Notes under the pieces: generated by a model
Seen by the model: only the letters and a program-made list of their open reading frames with translations
Databases searched by the model: none
Told to the model about the DNA's origin: nothing
Source of the DNA: Chalciporus piperatus
Lineage: Eukaryota; Basidiomycota; Agaricomycetes; Boletales; Boletaceae
DNA length: 64,000 nucleotides
NCBI GenBank assembly: GCA_038093975.1
Contig: JBBPTG010000060.1
Span: forward strand, 1-64,000
Direction of reading: 5' to 3'
In this document: positions 33,860 to 46,531 of the stretch, in pieces
How the letters are laid out: every line of letters starts with the position of its first letter
Numbering within the stretch: position 1 is the stretch's first letter
Program-made: the position numbers and the translations under genes

Positions 33860-35481
33860 ATGATCAAGATGATTCGAGGCTCCTTGAAATCGATGTCAGT
33901 AACAGTGATTATAATTGACGATTGAAAGTGGAAAGTACTTGGAGCCTGAGGGTGGGTGTGTTCTGATCATGAATTCAACCACCATCATTGAAGTTACACA
34001 CTTTGGGTTCACCTCGGTTCAACCGGACAGTAGCCCAGTATGCCGGTGAGTTGTAAGCTACTCTAGCAACATTTAGCATCCGTGGTTACAGTGATTAGTT
34101 CTTGACACGCTTGGTTGATACTACGTCCAAGCTGCGTTACTCGTGCTCGCAACCGTGTTCGCCGTGTCGGTCTCATCTTTTCGATGATCTAGCATGATAC
34201 TCCAAACCTTGGTTGACATAGTAAGGACCGACGTACAGCAAGTCGATTCCCACCAGTGTTTTAAGAAACACGGGCTAGCCCGTGGCAAGCCACAAATCCA
34301 TGGATGGCGTCGCCATAGCCATGCAACATGATGGCGGTGGCATTCCCAGGAAATGTCACGTGTCCGAGTGTAGGATTTGGGTACAAGTCGGACTAGCATT
34401 CGGACTTCGCACTAGCCCCAAGCCAACAACAACAAACCACCATTATCACGAAACTGCTGCGAGGTTGTAGCTAGAGGTTCTCTGGTTCTGTTACCTCTTC
34501 CATGCTGCTGATTGTGGCGAGCAAATCAGCATCATTTTCACTAGAGATTTCGTCTGGCAAATGTTGTGGGGTGGTATGCGGCCACAGATGCTACTTTTCA
34601 GCCCTAAGTGTGGATTCATTGTCTGTCAATTCCAATGCAGTACTTAAAGCAGGGTTCAGTGCTCAGTGGCCATGGATAAACCATTCACAATGTTTGGGGG
34701 TTGGGTCCGGGCGGGAATCAAGTTAAAAATGATTACAGTTTTGTAGATGTACTACGGACAGAGACCTGAAGGCCACTAGATCGTGCGTGATAACGCGGAA
34801 ATTGCCTTGATAAGATCGCATGCGAGCACTATGCGAGCATCTATGACTGTGTGATCGCCACCGCCATGTATGGCATGTGGCGGCGGCCGTCCGCCCGTGG
34901 CACTTCAAACACTGATTCCCACACACCACCACTGCCTGGCATTTTTTCTCGTCCCCGAAGCACATCAGATCTTCAGTGTTGCCTTGATCGATCTTCACCA
35001 GGATAAACTAATGGGTTGGGTATACTGAGTGCGGAGCTGTCACACTGTCGTGGTGCAATCGACGATACCATCATAGGCGCAGGTACTACTCGTGTTTCAT
35101 ACTGATCTCTTAGAGTTTGACCAATTACGGCACGGCGTGGCTACCTCGAGCGACCAAGCTGCGATGACCCGGAAACGACCATGAATTGTGATTCCACGTG
35201 TATTCCAGCTTGTGCAGCTAAGTTACTCTAATCTTCGACTGCTAGCATGTTGTTCGGGGGCACCTCATGCGTTTCATCAGTAGCTGATATTAATTGGGGT
35301 GAGCCTTCAATGTGGAATGCGCGGGGCAATTCGTGTCAATTCGCTCTTCTTTCGCCACAGCGTTTTCTCCATGCGGCGGACTGGGTTAGACACGAGGCAT
35401 TGCACCGTCTTCACCACTTGTGCGTACCCCATAAAATCTCTCCCGTGCACTCACACCAAGTTTCGTTTGCAGAGAACCATC
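33860..35481. other. Intergenic, no recognised gene
   Basis: 1.6 kb between the CHAT remnant and the first IRG-like gene. A minus-strand frame at 34121-34399 and smaller ones are unrecognised and do not resemble TPR repeats. A CAG just before the 35482 ATG may be the acceptor of a 5' UTR intron. Confidence 0.45.
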
Positions 35482-36468
35482 ATGCTTTGCGACTGTCGAG
35501 ATCTCTTCATCTTTTTCTCCGTCCTTCATATCGCTGAGATCCTTCTCGTTCTTGCTTACTTCTTTTACTCGAACCATCGAATCCCTCACTCTCGACCTGT
35601 GGTCAACTTTGACACCCCGCCGTTACCTTCACAGGATGGGTTGTTTTCAGCCACCACCATAACCACTGTCGCTACCAAAGACGTGGCCAAAGACCTTCCT
35701 CACATACCCGAGGAACCCCGTACCACGATTTCCACTGAAGAGCAACCGCGTGCCAGTCCCAACCGCTCTCCATTTATTCTTTCCCCAGAAGATCTCGCCT
35801 CCGCTAGACAGCGCATCCAGTACCAGGACGGTTTCGTCCACTTCGCCATCGCTGGCGTTGCCGGGAGCGGCAAGTCCGCGCTCATCAATGCATTACGTGG
35901 GCTGCGCAACACCGATGCTGGCGCATCGCTTGTTGGCGGACACGAGAGTCCGACTCTCCAAGTCACCAGGTGGCCTGATTCGAACTCTACTCGTCCATAT
36001 GCCTGGTACGATGTTCCTGGGGCTGGCACGCTCCAGATGCCCGAGTGGGAATACTTCAAGAGCCAAGCTCTTTATGCTTACGACTGTATCATCGTTCTGT
36101 TCGGAAATCGTTTTACGTTGATGGACATCGCCATCCTCAAGAACGCCCATCGCTTCGACATCCCCACATATATCGTACGGTCGAAGGCAGACCAGCACAT
36201 CTACAACATCATGAAGGAGATGGGGTACGACAGCGACGAGTCAGCGAACGAGAACAGGAACAGGCTGTACAGGGCTGCGCGTCAGCAGTTTATCCAGGAG
36301 ACCAAGGAGACCGTCCAAGCGAATTTGAAGGAAGCCGACATACCCAATCAACGCGTTTACATCGTCTCATGCGATACCTTGCGGGGTGTCGTCCAGAAGA
36401 AGGCTCCGAAGACGATGATTGATGAGGGTGAACTTTGTAGGGAGTTGTTTGCGAAACGGGGTGGGTGA
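35482..36468 (+). CDS. IRG-like (immunity-related GTPase family) protein 1
   Basis: A single-exon protein of 328 residues from ATG 35482. An N-terminal hydrophobic stretch (LFIFFSVLHIAEILLVLAYFF) should anchor it in a membrane. The GTPase domain starts after LSPEDLASARQRIQYQDGF. G1 is GVAGSGKSALINALRG, G3 is WYDVPGAGT, the following strand is CIIVLFGNRFTLMDIAI, the G4-like motif is RSKAD, and a final VYIVSCDTLRG may act as G5. The arrangement fits the IIGP/IRG family, known in animals for interferon-induced defence on vacuole membranes; fungal members have no established role. A second IRG-like gene follows in the same orientation 377 bp downstream. Translated sequence upstream of 35482 is open but less likely to be coding. 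Confidence 0.85.
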   Translation: MLCDCRDLFIFFSVLHIAEILLVLAYFFYSNHRIPHSRPVVNFDTPPLPSQDGLFSATTITTVATKDVAKDLPHIPEEPRTTISTEEQPRASPNRSPFILSPEDLASARQRIQYQDGFVHFAIAGVAGSGKSALINALRGLRNTDAGASLVGGHESPTLQVTRWPDSNSTRPYAWYDVPGAGTLQMPEWEYFKSQALYAYDCIIVLFGNRFTLMDIAILKNAHRFDIPTYIVRSKADQHIYNIMKEMGYDSDESANENRNRLYRAARQQFIQETKETVQANLKEADIPNQRVYIVSCDTLRGVVQKKAPKTMIDEGELCRELFAKRGG

Positions 36469-36845
36469 GGGTGTGGTCCTCGTGTTTCGATTATGATCTC
36501 AGATGTGCAGCTACGAACGATGACATGCGTTCTTGATCGTAATACATGCGTATTCTTGCGTCACCAGGCGAGGCTTGTTCAACTCACGGCACTTAGAGAA
36601 AATCACATCTCGATCGTCAAGCGCTGAATGCAGCACGGGGCAGTGGCGTGTCCTCATGTCTTCCACACGCCTGTACAGACAGGAGGCCCGCGCCTACATA
36701 GCAGGTTCGAATCATCACGAAAGACTTGCCGCACGTACCACAGCTCGAGACCTGCGTCGCCCTTATAAGTGAATACCCCATCCCCCACGCTTTGAGTGAT
36801 ACGCTCCTCAGCCCCACCATCGAAAACTTGCATCAGGGAAACGCA

Positions 36846-37913
36846 ATGGCATTCTTCCTCGTAGTTCCGTTCGTTTTCACTGCAGGCGCAGCAATATACT
36901 CCAGTTTCACCAAGTCGAAACAAGCCGACAAGAAGTTACAAAGCGTCCTAGACGAACTCAACAAACTCAAAGAGGAGAGTCCTCAAAGGGCAGATGAAGC
37001 TCCCAAGTCGAAGCAAACCGATCAGGACATGCGGAATGTCCTGAGCGAACTCAACAAACTGAAAGAGGAGGCGAAAGAGAATCGTCGCAAGGCCGACTCA
37101 GCGGTCAAGTTCGCCAAAGAAGCAGCCTCGGCTGCGCAGGAGGCTGAGAGGAGGATGAAGGAAAGTAGCCAGACGGTACTCACGCTATCCCCCGAGGAAA
37201 TCGCTGTTGCGAAGCAGCGCATCCAGTACGACGAACATCTCTTCCATTTCGCAATCGCTGGCGTCGCTGGCAGCGGAAAGTCTTCCCTCATAAACGCTAT
37301 CCGTGGGTATCGGAACCGGGATCCTGGGGCTGCCGCCGCTGGGATCACCGAGACCACGCGAGAGATCGGGAGATACCCGGACTCGAATCCAGACCGCCCT
37401 TTCGTCTGGTATGACATACCTGGCGCGTGTACGCTCAGCACCTCGCACTCGGCTTACTTCACGAGTCAGTGTCTTTACGCCTTCGACTGCATCATCGTCC
37501 TCTTCGACAATCGCTTCACGATAACCGACATCGCCATTCTTATGAATTGTCAAAAGTTCAGTATCCCGACTTACATCGTGCGGTCGAAGGCTGACCAGCG
37601 AATCCGCGATGCGATGAGGGACATGGGGTATGACGAATCTGACGAAGAAGATGCTGAGCGCCGCGAGAGCTTGTACCAAGCTGCGCGCCAACGGGTGATA
37701 GAGGAGACACAGAAAACTGTGGCGAGCAGTTTGAAGGAAGTGAAACTCCCGGACCAACGGGTCTACGTCGTGTCAAACGAAGGGATGTTGGGCGTCGTCC
37801 AACGGAAGAAGGCGAAGAAGATGATCCACGAGCTAGACCTTCTCACGGATCTGTTCAGTGAGGCGCAAAAGAGACAGGACGCCTCGATGGCCAGTGGAAA
37901 TAACGGGTCTTAG
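36846..37913 (+). CDS. IRG-like (immunity-related GTPase family) protein 2, with coiled coil
   Basis: A single-exon protein of 355 residues from ATG 36846, chosen because it opens directly on a membrane helix (MAFFLVVPFVFTAGAAIY). Next come two copies of a 31-residue repeat containing VLDELNKLKEE / VLSELNKLKEE (93-bp period in DNA, 36912 and 37005) and a long charged helix, together a probable coiled coil. The GTPase domain has G1 GVAGSGKSSLINAIRG, G3 WYDIPGACT, CIIVLFDNRFTITDIAI and the G4-like RSKAD. It ends with a low-complexity tail. It is clearly a paralog of the gene at 35482, but the anchor and coiled-coil region differ. Membrane-anchored GTPase activity is expected from family knowledge; its biological role in fungi is unknown. 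Confidence 0.85.
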   Translation: MAFFLVVPFVFTAGAAIYSSFTKSKQADKKLQSVLDELNKLKEESPQRADEAPKSKQTDQDMRNVLSELNKLKEEAKENRRKADSAVKFAKEAASAAQEAERRMKESSQTVLTLSPEEIAVAKQRIQYDEHLFHFAIAGVAGSGKSSLINAIRGYRNRDPGAAAAGITETTREIGRYPDSNPDRPFVWYDIPGACTLSTSHSAYFTSQCLYAFDCIIVLFDNRFTITDIAILMNCQKFSIPTYIVRSKADQRIRDAMRDMGYDESDEEDAERRESLYQAARQRVIEETQKTVASSLKEVKLPDQRVYVVSNEGMLGVVQRKKAKKMIHELDLLTDLFSEAQKRQDASMASGNNGS

Positions 37914-38419
37914 TCAGGCTGATGATGTTAGTTGTTGATGTTACGATAGACTCACTCTTTGATCGTTACTATGCAAGCCCTGTACCATACGCCCTGACCC
38001 GGAACTTGGAGAGACGATCAGTCTATTCTCATGAGAAAGCTCTTACCGCATCATGATTTCATTATCATAGGACCGTATACTTTCATCCTGATTATAGGCG
38101 TGACGACTCTTTCGCGTAGATCAGTGTGGGATGCTGGAAGATCCGGACTGCACCAAGTCCAACTTGGTCTACTCAGGGAATTCATCGGCCCGGGATCCAG
38201 TCCGAACCCCGGCAAATGTGACTACCCTCGACTTTGTTCGCCGCCAACCCACTGTGTGGCAGTGTAAAAACGTGAACGACTGACTGGGACAATGCATGCA
38301 GAGATTGATGAAATATATTTGACACAAGAGTAAGACTCGGGCCCTGTTCTAAACACCGTCGACATGAGACAATTTCGCATGCAAGAACTGTGCTCTGTCA
38401 CACAAGGCGCTCCTTCGTC
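37914..38419. other. Intergenic; right part is duplicated F-box downstream sequence
   Basis: No gene. About 38305-38400 matches 60290-60395, the downstream flank of another F-box copy (for example ATATTTGACAC, AAGACTCGGG, AAGAACTGTG), so the duplicated unit extends past the F-box coding region. Confidence 0.6.
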
Positions 38420-39502
38420 TCATGTAAAATGTTCTAGGCATCTCGAGGTAGGTACTAACGAAGTGAGTTTTCCCTGTTCCTGCTCGGATATGTTTGCCCC
38501 CTTGATATCAAGTGTCTCGAGTAGACATTCTGACCGATGTACGAACTCCTTGAATATCCCATGTGGCCAATGTGCATTGTGAACCTTGGGGAAGTGTGAC
38601 GTCGAGATGATGCAAGCCTGGCAAGGTCAACATATCCAGGAGGGTGCCGATGGGTCCTCTCTTTACGCGTAGTACGAACGAGCGAAGTATGGGATGGGTC
38701 ATATGAGTATCGTTGCGTGGGTAACCGACTGTGGCGTCGACCGAGGAGAAGACAATCTCTTCGAGGTGGGGACATAACCGGAGTGGCACGAAGACAAGCG
38801 CTGCGGTACCTTCAACGTCGAGTCTGATGTCATCAACGTGTAGACGGCGCAAGTTGGGGAATGTGAACGGGACGTGAATCGGACCAGAGACTGTCGGGCC
38901 CCAGCTCGAGGTAGAGCCTTAGAGGACAGAGCTTTGCATTCTTGATCCAATATTCGTAGTAGGGGACTCTCTGTTCCTCAATATCCCCGGCCTCGACTGC
39001 CAGCGAGCGCCACAGTCTAGGTGTATCCAGTGCAGTCTCTCGCCAATGCCTACAGACCCGTGTCAGCAGCAAAGGCGCCTCACATGTATGTGGAGATATG
39101 TATCGGTCCTCAGGCAAACATTGCATGAAAAATTCACTGAGGATCTCGGTAGGAAGACGTCGAATACGCGATACAAAGCCCTCGTGCATCTTCATCGAAG
39201 AAACGACCTCATCGCGCAGCTCGCGGAGACGATGGAACATCGTTTCCGTGATGGCGTCGATCTCGTGGACCTGCTCCTCTCTCTGGGTGATGATTTCACG
39301 AATCGAAGGTATTTCCTGCTCTGAAGCACAGTAGTTCGATTTAGAGTACTTGGAGTACACGGTGTCGAGGGACGAAGACTGGTTTACCAGGATCAGAGGG
39401 TACGCCGGAAGTCAGTGACAGCTTTTCCACAGGTATTTACACTAGCAAACTCACTATGCAAAGTATTTCTGCAACCGCAGCCGATATAACAGTACAGTCC
39501 AT
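38420..39502 (-). pseudogene. F-box/LRR protein pseudogene with internal deletions
   Basis: Paralog of the intact gene at 49793. Exon 1 is kept (start ATG 39502, MDCTVISAAVAEIL then a GTGAGT donor), and the small second exon is deleted. The coiled-coil and F-box part is readable (SRIRRLPTEILSEFFMQCLP, VCRHWRETALDTPRLWRSL). After LRLYLELG a large deletion removes most of the leucine-rich region and shifts the frame into FTFPNLRRLHVD. A second deletion joins that to RLDVEGTAALVFVPLRLCPH and the C-terminal repeats. An F-box protein would normally recruit targets to an SCF ubiquitin ligase; this copy could at most make a shortened product. Confidence 0.8.
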
Positions 39503-39828
39503 TTCTTGAAAGTCAGGCATGTATACGAGGTTGCGGTTCAAGTCAAGTTCATTGAAGTTACCGACGGGTGGCCTTAGTCCGCACTGGTGTTTGCTCGTGT
39601 TAGGATCTAACGGCGCTGCCAAACTTGAACAAACAGCCGCCAACTGACTTGATGAGTCTGACTGAGTGTCCAGATTCTGCAGATCAGTTTATAGTCAATC
39701 ACCACACGCACAATCCTCGAGTAACAACCATGTTTGCTGCCTGAGCTGCTGAGGTCCCGGAGGACCCGCAATCATCTCAAGCAACACGTAGATTCTTTGC
39801 TTGTCCTCATCGACACACACGATTCACA

Positions 39829-42800
39829 ATGGAAACAACCGAAGAATTACAACAACTCGAGATAACAGCCCTCAAGTCTATTTATGATCAAGATTTCTTT
39901 GAGCCCCCTCCCCCAAAGGTCTGGAAGGTACGTCTTTGTCGTAAATTTCGAATAGGTCAGGGTTGATCGTATTCAAGGCCGCGACTAGGCTACCCGAATT
40001 CATCATCAAAGTCGTACATCCGGATCCATTCCATGCATCCAAAGTCTACATTCATCTCCATACCAAGTAGCTCATATCGCCAATCTCCCTCTGTCATCGT
40101 TGACGATCCACCCAGATTCCCAAAGACATACCCAACCCTCGCTACCCCCGTATTCACCGTTCAGAGACCCATCCGTGGTATCAGTCATGACCTCGAAGTG
40201 GCATTGTCCAAGGTCATCCACTCAGAAGCTCAGAAGTTGCGAGGTTCAGAAATGGTCTTTCAGGTCCGTCATTCCGTCTCATGCCGATTGGCCTTGTTGG
40301 GCATACCCCGAGTCTTTGTTTAGATCATCACAACGGCTCAGGAATGGATATCCGAGCACGTTCAACCACCAAGCGAGGCATCTGGCTCTCTTGCCACGGA
40401 GATGACGAAGCGTGCCACTCAGGAAGAGCGAGTCAGTCTGGTTTGGAGGTTGGTATGGATTCCTAGTGCTAATCATGGTTTATCAGGAACGACGCGAAAG
40501 AGAAGAGGCAGAAGTACAGCGCCAGACTGAGATTGCTGCTCAGCTCGCCGAGCAGCTGCAAGAGCAGATCCAGGCTGACACGCAGAAACATCTGATCGCA
40601 AAGGAAATGCAATATAAAGCTGCACGGCGACGGGCACAATCAGATGCGACAGAAGTGCCGTCGGCTGGCGATACGCTGACGGAATCCTTTCCCATCGAGG
40701 TAGAGTTCAGGGGGATACGCTTCAGTACAGTGAAGATGTTCCATCCCCGCAAAGGTATGCTCATCCTTCTAGTTTACTTTTGTATTCAAACAGATCATAT
40801 CAGAGTGTCTGGGCGTGACATATCTCGCGGACCCTCTGTGTGACGATGTGCATGCTACGCTTCCTCTAGAAGTCCATACTGTCGAGTTCAACTCTGAGTA
40901 CTATGTCAGTTCGCAAGGTAACTCCCCTTCTTGGTCCTGTTTCCCAGTCGGTATAATGTATTCAGGCAGGAAGAAACTTGGGCAGCTGGAGGCAGAGATT
41001 CAACGCGTCATGAACGTACAACACCCGAACTTGTTGGGCGCCCTTGCCGTCAAGCTTTATGTCCCGCATATTGGCCCCCCTCGGTTGACACTTCTGTCTG
41101 AGCAACGCCCTGCCCTTACGCTTCAAGACGTTTTGGAGGATTGTGACAGCCTGCGAGAAGACAGGGCTTCTGTGAGACAGCCGCTATATTTGTTGCATTA
41201 TTCTTTTCACCCAATGTTGATGCCTAGGATTACCTTGCTCAGATACTCTCAGCGTTAAATGCTGTACATTCCGGCGATCTCGTCCATCGAGGTATGTCTT
41301 TCCCCCGAACTAGTACACTCTTTTTGCTCACCGGATTTGTCAGCCCTTGACACGACATGTATCTTCCTTGCAACTCGTGAAAACAGGAGCCACTCCAAGC
41401 TTGTTAAGGTGGGTAAAGTGGGGTATCATGCCCGATTGAAAGACCTCCACCGTTCGAACCCGTTTTCTCCCGGTTTGGCACCGGCGAACGACGAGAGTAT
41501 AATTCCGGATGCCTGGTAAGAATCTATGAAATATTGAAGACGAAGTGACAAAGTTGTTTTATACCAGGTTATCCAAGGAAGCACGGGAGTCGCCCTTGGC
41601 TTACACGAGGGGACGGGATATTCACAGTGTGGGAGTAGTGTTTCTGCAGATGCTTCATGGACAGGGCGTCATGCAAAAGTTCAGTAATCCACGCGAAGCC
41701 CTCCAAGCCGGTATGTGTTGATTCATCTCACTTGTTCGCCTCGACTCAAGAAAGTGGTTTTTAGCATCCATATCATCCGTCCTACAGGTCACGGGAATGA
41801 ACATGCTGTCTTCTAGCAAAAAGTCTCACGTGTCTTGCTTGAGTCTTCTTGCTGACCTGGCCGCGATGACCCTCACCTCCCCTGCGCGGAACCCAGCCCC
41901 ATCCATCCCAATAATGGGCCCGAAGATACCAGTGGGAAATGGGAATCATTACGGGTCTTCGCCAGAGAAAGATTATTTCCGCGCTCGTCCAAGGACCAGA
42001 CAAGCGAGCAGATGGAAAGAGGATTGGGAGGAACTGGAGCTGTTGGTGAGACAAACTTCCTGTCGTATGCCCATGGCTTGCTGACGCCGTTCCGCCATGT
42101 GCAGGGCAGAGGTGCGTTTGGGTCAGTCGTCAAGGCACGCAACAAGATCGATTCTCGCATCTACGCCGGTTCGTCTACGCATGATAATTACTCTTCCGGT
42201 CGGTTCACTTATACTTACGTTGATATTTGCAGTAAAGAAGATCCGCCTTCGTACTGACCAGAGTGACACCAAACTCTTTCGAGAAGTGAACGCGTTGAGC
42301 AGGCTCTCTCACCGCTTCATTGTGCGCTACTATACGACATGGGTCGAGACAGCTGAAGACGTCACCACTGCCCCGTCATCCGACACCGAAACTGCATCCG
42401 ATTCGGGCACGGAGGGTGGCATGACTTCTGTTCCCCATTCCATTGAACGTCGCGACAAGTCGGACCCGTTCAGTATTGATTTGAACGATTTGGACGATTA
42501 CGGAGGATCAGGGAGTAGATCGTCGTTTCCTAGTATCCATTTCACCAGGTCGGACGTCAAGGGCGAGAAAGACGATGACAGCGATGACAGCGATGACGCG
42601 TTCGCCAATTTGTTCACGTCAGAGTATGCAGATGATGCGGATATGAAGCCACCTGTTGTACCGAGGACGTTATACATCCAGATGGTGTCTTTACTTTCCC
42701 CCTTTTTCCCCCTCCACGCTCTTACTGAATCTATATGCGTATCTAGGAATTCGTTGAACGTCAAACTCTGAAAGAGGTAAATATCGTGTCATTCTGACCC

Positions 42801-45800
42801 CGGAGCTTTGTAACCTGGAGGTCTCCCCGCAGAGAGTCGCAGAGGGTTTATCGGAAGAGGAAGCCTGGCGTCTATTCAATGAAATCCTGGAGGCCCTTGT
42901 GCACATGGGAAGCATGGGCATTGTTAGTTGCTCGTTTCTATTTCTGAAGTTGGTTATTGATTGCTCGTCACACTCAGCTGCACAGGGACATCAAGCTCGC
43001 AAATATCTTCATCGGTAGGATCTACTTTTCGTGAGCCTCTGCTGCTGATCACTTGACTGCTTTCCTGCGTCCAGATGGGAAGGGCGACTGCAAAGGTGGG
43101 TGACGTCATTCATGGAGGTCGTGACCATCAACCCATTCTGACTCCTTGAAAGTGGGTGACTTTGGTCTAGCTACGTCGAGCCTTGCGGCTGTCGATCCCT
43201 CGGACTTGTCCCCGCAAGTTGCTCACTCGGACTCGGATCTGACCCTAGGTGGGCGATATATCGGCTTATTCTCCTCGCGCGGCCTAACCTTCCTCGAGAG
43301 GTTGGCACGAAGCTGTACATTGCCCCCGAGGTTTCATCGCGGAAGAAGGGGCCCAGGAACCACAGCAAGGCAGACATGTACAGCTTGGGGGTAAGTCTGA
43401 CTACATTGTCTACCACTTTGCTCGGTCCTCATTGTGTATCAGATTGTATTTTTCGAGATGAACTACGCGTTCTCCACCGGATCCGAACGCATTGCGGTCA
43501 TTGAGGACCTAAGGAAGCTCGAAGTATACTTTCCTAGTGATTGGGATGTCCATCGCTCAAGGCAGAAACAAAGTAAGTGTTCCTAAGGCGGAGAAATGCC
43601 CGGGAGCTGATAGTGGTTAGTTATCTCATGGCTCCTACATCATGATCCTGCGGAGCGGCCTAGCGCTTTGGAGCTCTCGCAGAGTTCATTGTTGCCACCT
43701 CGTGTAGAAGATGAATATTTCAAGGGCGCTTTACGCATGATGTGTAAGCTTTGTTGCTTTCTTAGAATCTCGTCCGCTCCGCTAAATGTTATGTATAGCC
43801 AAGCAAGAGTCGCCGTATTACCAGAGCGTGCTCTCTGCTCTCTTCAATCAACCACCTAACCCATCGAGAAGTTTCCTATACGATCTTGAAGCCGAGGTCC
43901 CCGACCACGCTCACTTGAACACTATCGTCGAGGAAAGAATTTCAGCCATCTTCCGGCTTCACGGAGCCATCGATGTTGAACCAGCTCTCATGGTTCCTGC
44001 CACGAGCCCCGAGGAGAACCAATCCCAGGTCATGTTTATCGATCGTCACGGAGACATTGTTTCCTTGTCAAACAATGCGCTAGTACCGTTCGCGCGATTG
44101 GCTGCGAGGAATGCCACGAAACGTATCAAGCGCTTCCACATCACGAATATCTATCGTCCAAAGTAGAGTCGTGTCCTGCCTTGGACGTTTTCGCGTTGTT
44201 GAGACATTTGTTTGTTTTTCATAGCCCTGTCCCTGGACATCCCAAAGTCACGAAAGCTGCCGTGTTGGATATCATTACTCCAGATTTTAAGAATGGCATG
44301 ATAGCGGCGGGAGCGGAGCTGATGATGCTTCTTAATGACTGTCTGCATAGCTTTCCGAACCTCGCTCAGAGTTACGAGGTCCATATATCTCATTCCCGAA
44401 GTGAGTGCTTTCTCAAACTCGTATCCGTTGTCTCAACCCCGTTTCAGTCGTGGAGCTAGCCTTGAGCCGAATCCCGGAGGAGTTACGACCTTCGATCATT
44501 GATATTATGAACCAGTCGAAATCATCCCCGTCCCAAAAACGAGCAGCACTGTTGAAGAAAGGTCTCCTACGAAGCACAGCAGACGAACTGGAGGTCCTTG
44601 CTGAAGTTGACGAAGATATCGATGGACTCTTGGCCAAGCTTGAGAAGATCTCTCCCTCTCTGACCACCGTCATGAAGCCAGCTGTCGATGAAATCAAGCA
44701 GAGCATTCAGTTCGCGCTGTCGGCTGGTTTCGCCGGATCTGTATATTTCCATCCTTTGATGTGGGGTGCGCACCACATGCATTTCAAAGATGGGTTCCGC
44801 TTGGAGGTCGTGCGGCGTACGAGGCGTATGGACGTTCTCGCCGCTGCTGGTCGGTCAGTGATCTCCCTAACTTTCTTTTGGTTTCAGATGCTCATCGATA
44901 TGCCTAGATACGATAATTTGATTGCCCAATACTCGACCCCTAAATCGAAGGGCGAACCGATCTGTGCTTTCGCCGTGCAGATCGCCCTCGAGAAGATTAC
45001 GGTTGCCCTTGCGTCATTCCAAAGCACGTCCGTGAAAGCCTTGGTCAAAGAACAGCGATCATTTGGTTTCTGGAGTCCTCGAAGATGCGACGTATACATC
45101 ATGTCGTATCAATCTGGGTACCTTCAAGATCGACTTGAGGTCGCGGCGTTGCTGTGGCAGAATAGCATCAGCGCCGATATCATGTATGACACAACACTTG
45201 TGGAGGCGGAGAGTGAAGGTCATGCCGAGTTTTGTTCTCGTGAGGGAATTTTGTGAGTGTAAGATCAGTTTGAAAGGACGGATGATACTGACTCGTTTCG
45301 TAGATTCGCAGTGTACCCGAGACCACGGACTGCTCGCCGCGAACAAGTGGCGTTCAAGGTGAAGAGCATTCTCAAAGGAGCGGAGTACGAAGGTGAGGGT
45401 TTCGCGCATGTTACTCGCACATTCTCGCTGAATCCTAGCACTAGTCTCTCGTCAGGATCTCGTGGGTTGGTTGCATCAACAGATCGCTGAACAGACGCGT
45501 ATCGATTCGTCTACATCGGGAACGGCCGGCTATCCCAACACCCTACAATCCACACTTTCTGGCAAAGATACCTCGGGTGCGAGCGATGTTCAATTGATTC
45601 TTCCCGTCGACACGAAGAAGCAACGAAAGAATGTCAAACAGATCTTACTCGATAGAGGTGCGCTTACTTGTACAGCCGGATCAGCCCATCGGCTAACTCA
45701 GGGTGTTGTTTGCGCCAGCTTATGAGCGAGGCGCGCATCTCAAGGCAGCAATACAGAATGGCGTCCCTATGCTCGTCATTGATGTGCCTAGCACTGTATT

Positions 45801-46011
45801 CGACAGCCTGATCAGGAGTTCGAACTGGATCCATGATGAGGATGCGTGGAAGGTGATCGTGGCGTCCATGCCAGCGTTGCAGACAGCATATGCGTATCAG
45901 GTACGAGAAGCTGCTGCGAAAAGGAAGGCTGAAGGACATTCGTTTATTTTGTTGTATGCTACGCGAGAGGAGAGGATTCAGGTGCTCAACTTGACACAGG
46001 GCTTGTCCTAG
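39829..46011 (+). CDS. GCN2: GCN2-type eIF2-alpha kinase
   Basis: A full-length GCN2 orthologue, roughly 1600 residues in more than 20 exons. It phosphorylates eIF2-alpha in the cytosol when uncharged tRNA accumulates. The start ATG at 39829 opens the RWD domain (METTEELQQLEITALKSIYD). A charged coiled coil (ERREREEAEVQRQTE) and a degenerate pseudokinase follow. The true kinase has the glycine loop GRGAFGSVVKA, YAVKKIRLR, a long acidic insert, HRDIKLANIFID, VGDFGLATS and LYIAPEV. The HisRS-like domain includes FHITNIYRPK, ALVPFARLAARNATKR and GRYDNLIAQYSTP. The C-terminal ribosome/dimerisation part ends LLYATREERIQVLNLTQGLS, stop 46009-46011. All introns I checked keep frame and no damage was seen. 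It is a core gene lying inside an otherwise accessory-looking stretch. Confidence 0.93.
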
Positions 46012-46531
46012 ACTATGGTTGTATGTATGTATCTTTTTACGAGCGAACTGATGCAAATGGATGTCACTGATTATTACGTAACTAATGAGCGTACGGCGAT
46101 GGCCCATCAGCCGAGTTGTTGACAGTAATTTTCCACGGACTTTTCCTCAGAACAACTGCGAATGGACAAGGATGCTAGGTAGTGGGAAGAAATACCATCG
46201 GGATGTCGGCTGGTAGGATGGACCGAACACACACCGAAAGCTAACTCAACTTGGTTATCTTGCATAACCCTACAGCATCAGGTTCTCGGCCAATTCTCGG
46301 CCGGGATTCCTTCCCTTGATGAGCGCCGAGGAAGCAGGTCACGCACTGGTCGCAATCAAACAAATTTTGCCCGAAAAGTCATTTATGGTCCGATGAAACC
46401 GTGCCTTCACAGGGTTGCAGCGAGCGGCTAAGGCGAGTTCTTGGCTCCCTGATGCTATCGCAACGTGTTTTCTGCCATTTCGTCTCTTAAAAGTCCGTGA
46501 GGAAGAACAATGCAGGTCACACCTTGTAACG

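Noticed and set aside
34121..34399. Minus-strand frame upstream of the CHAT remnant as a possible TPR region
   Set aside because: The sequence shows no 34-residue TPR pattern and no similarity to TPR-CHAT N termini that I can recall.
36695..36720. tRNA-like T-loop (GGTTCGAATC)
   Set aside because: The bases on either side cannot form a T stem, and no acceptor or anticodon arm is seen at the right distances.
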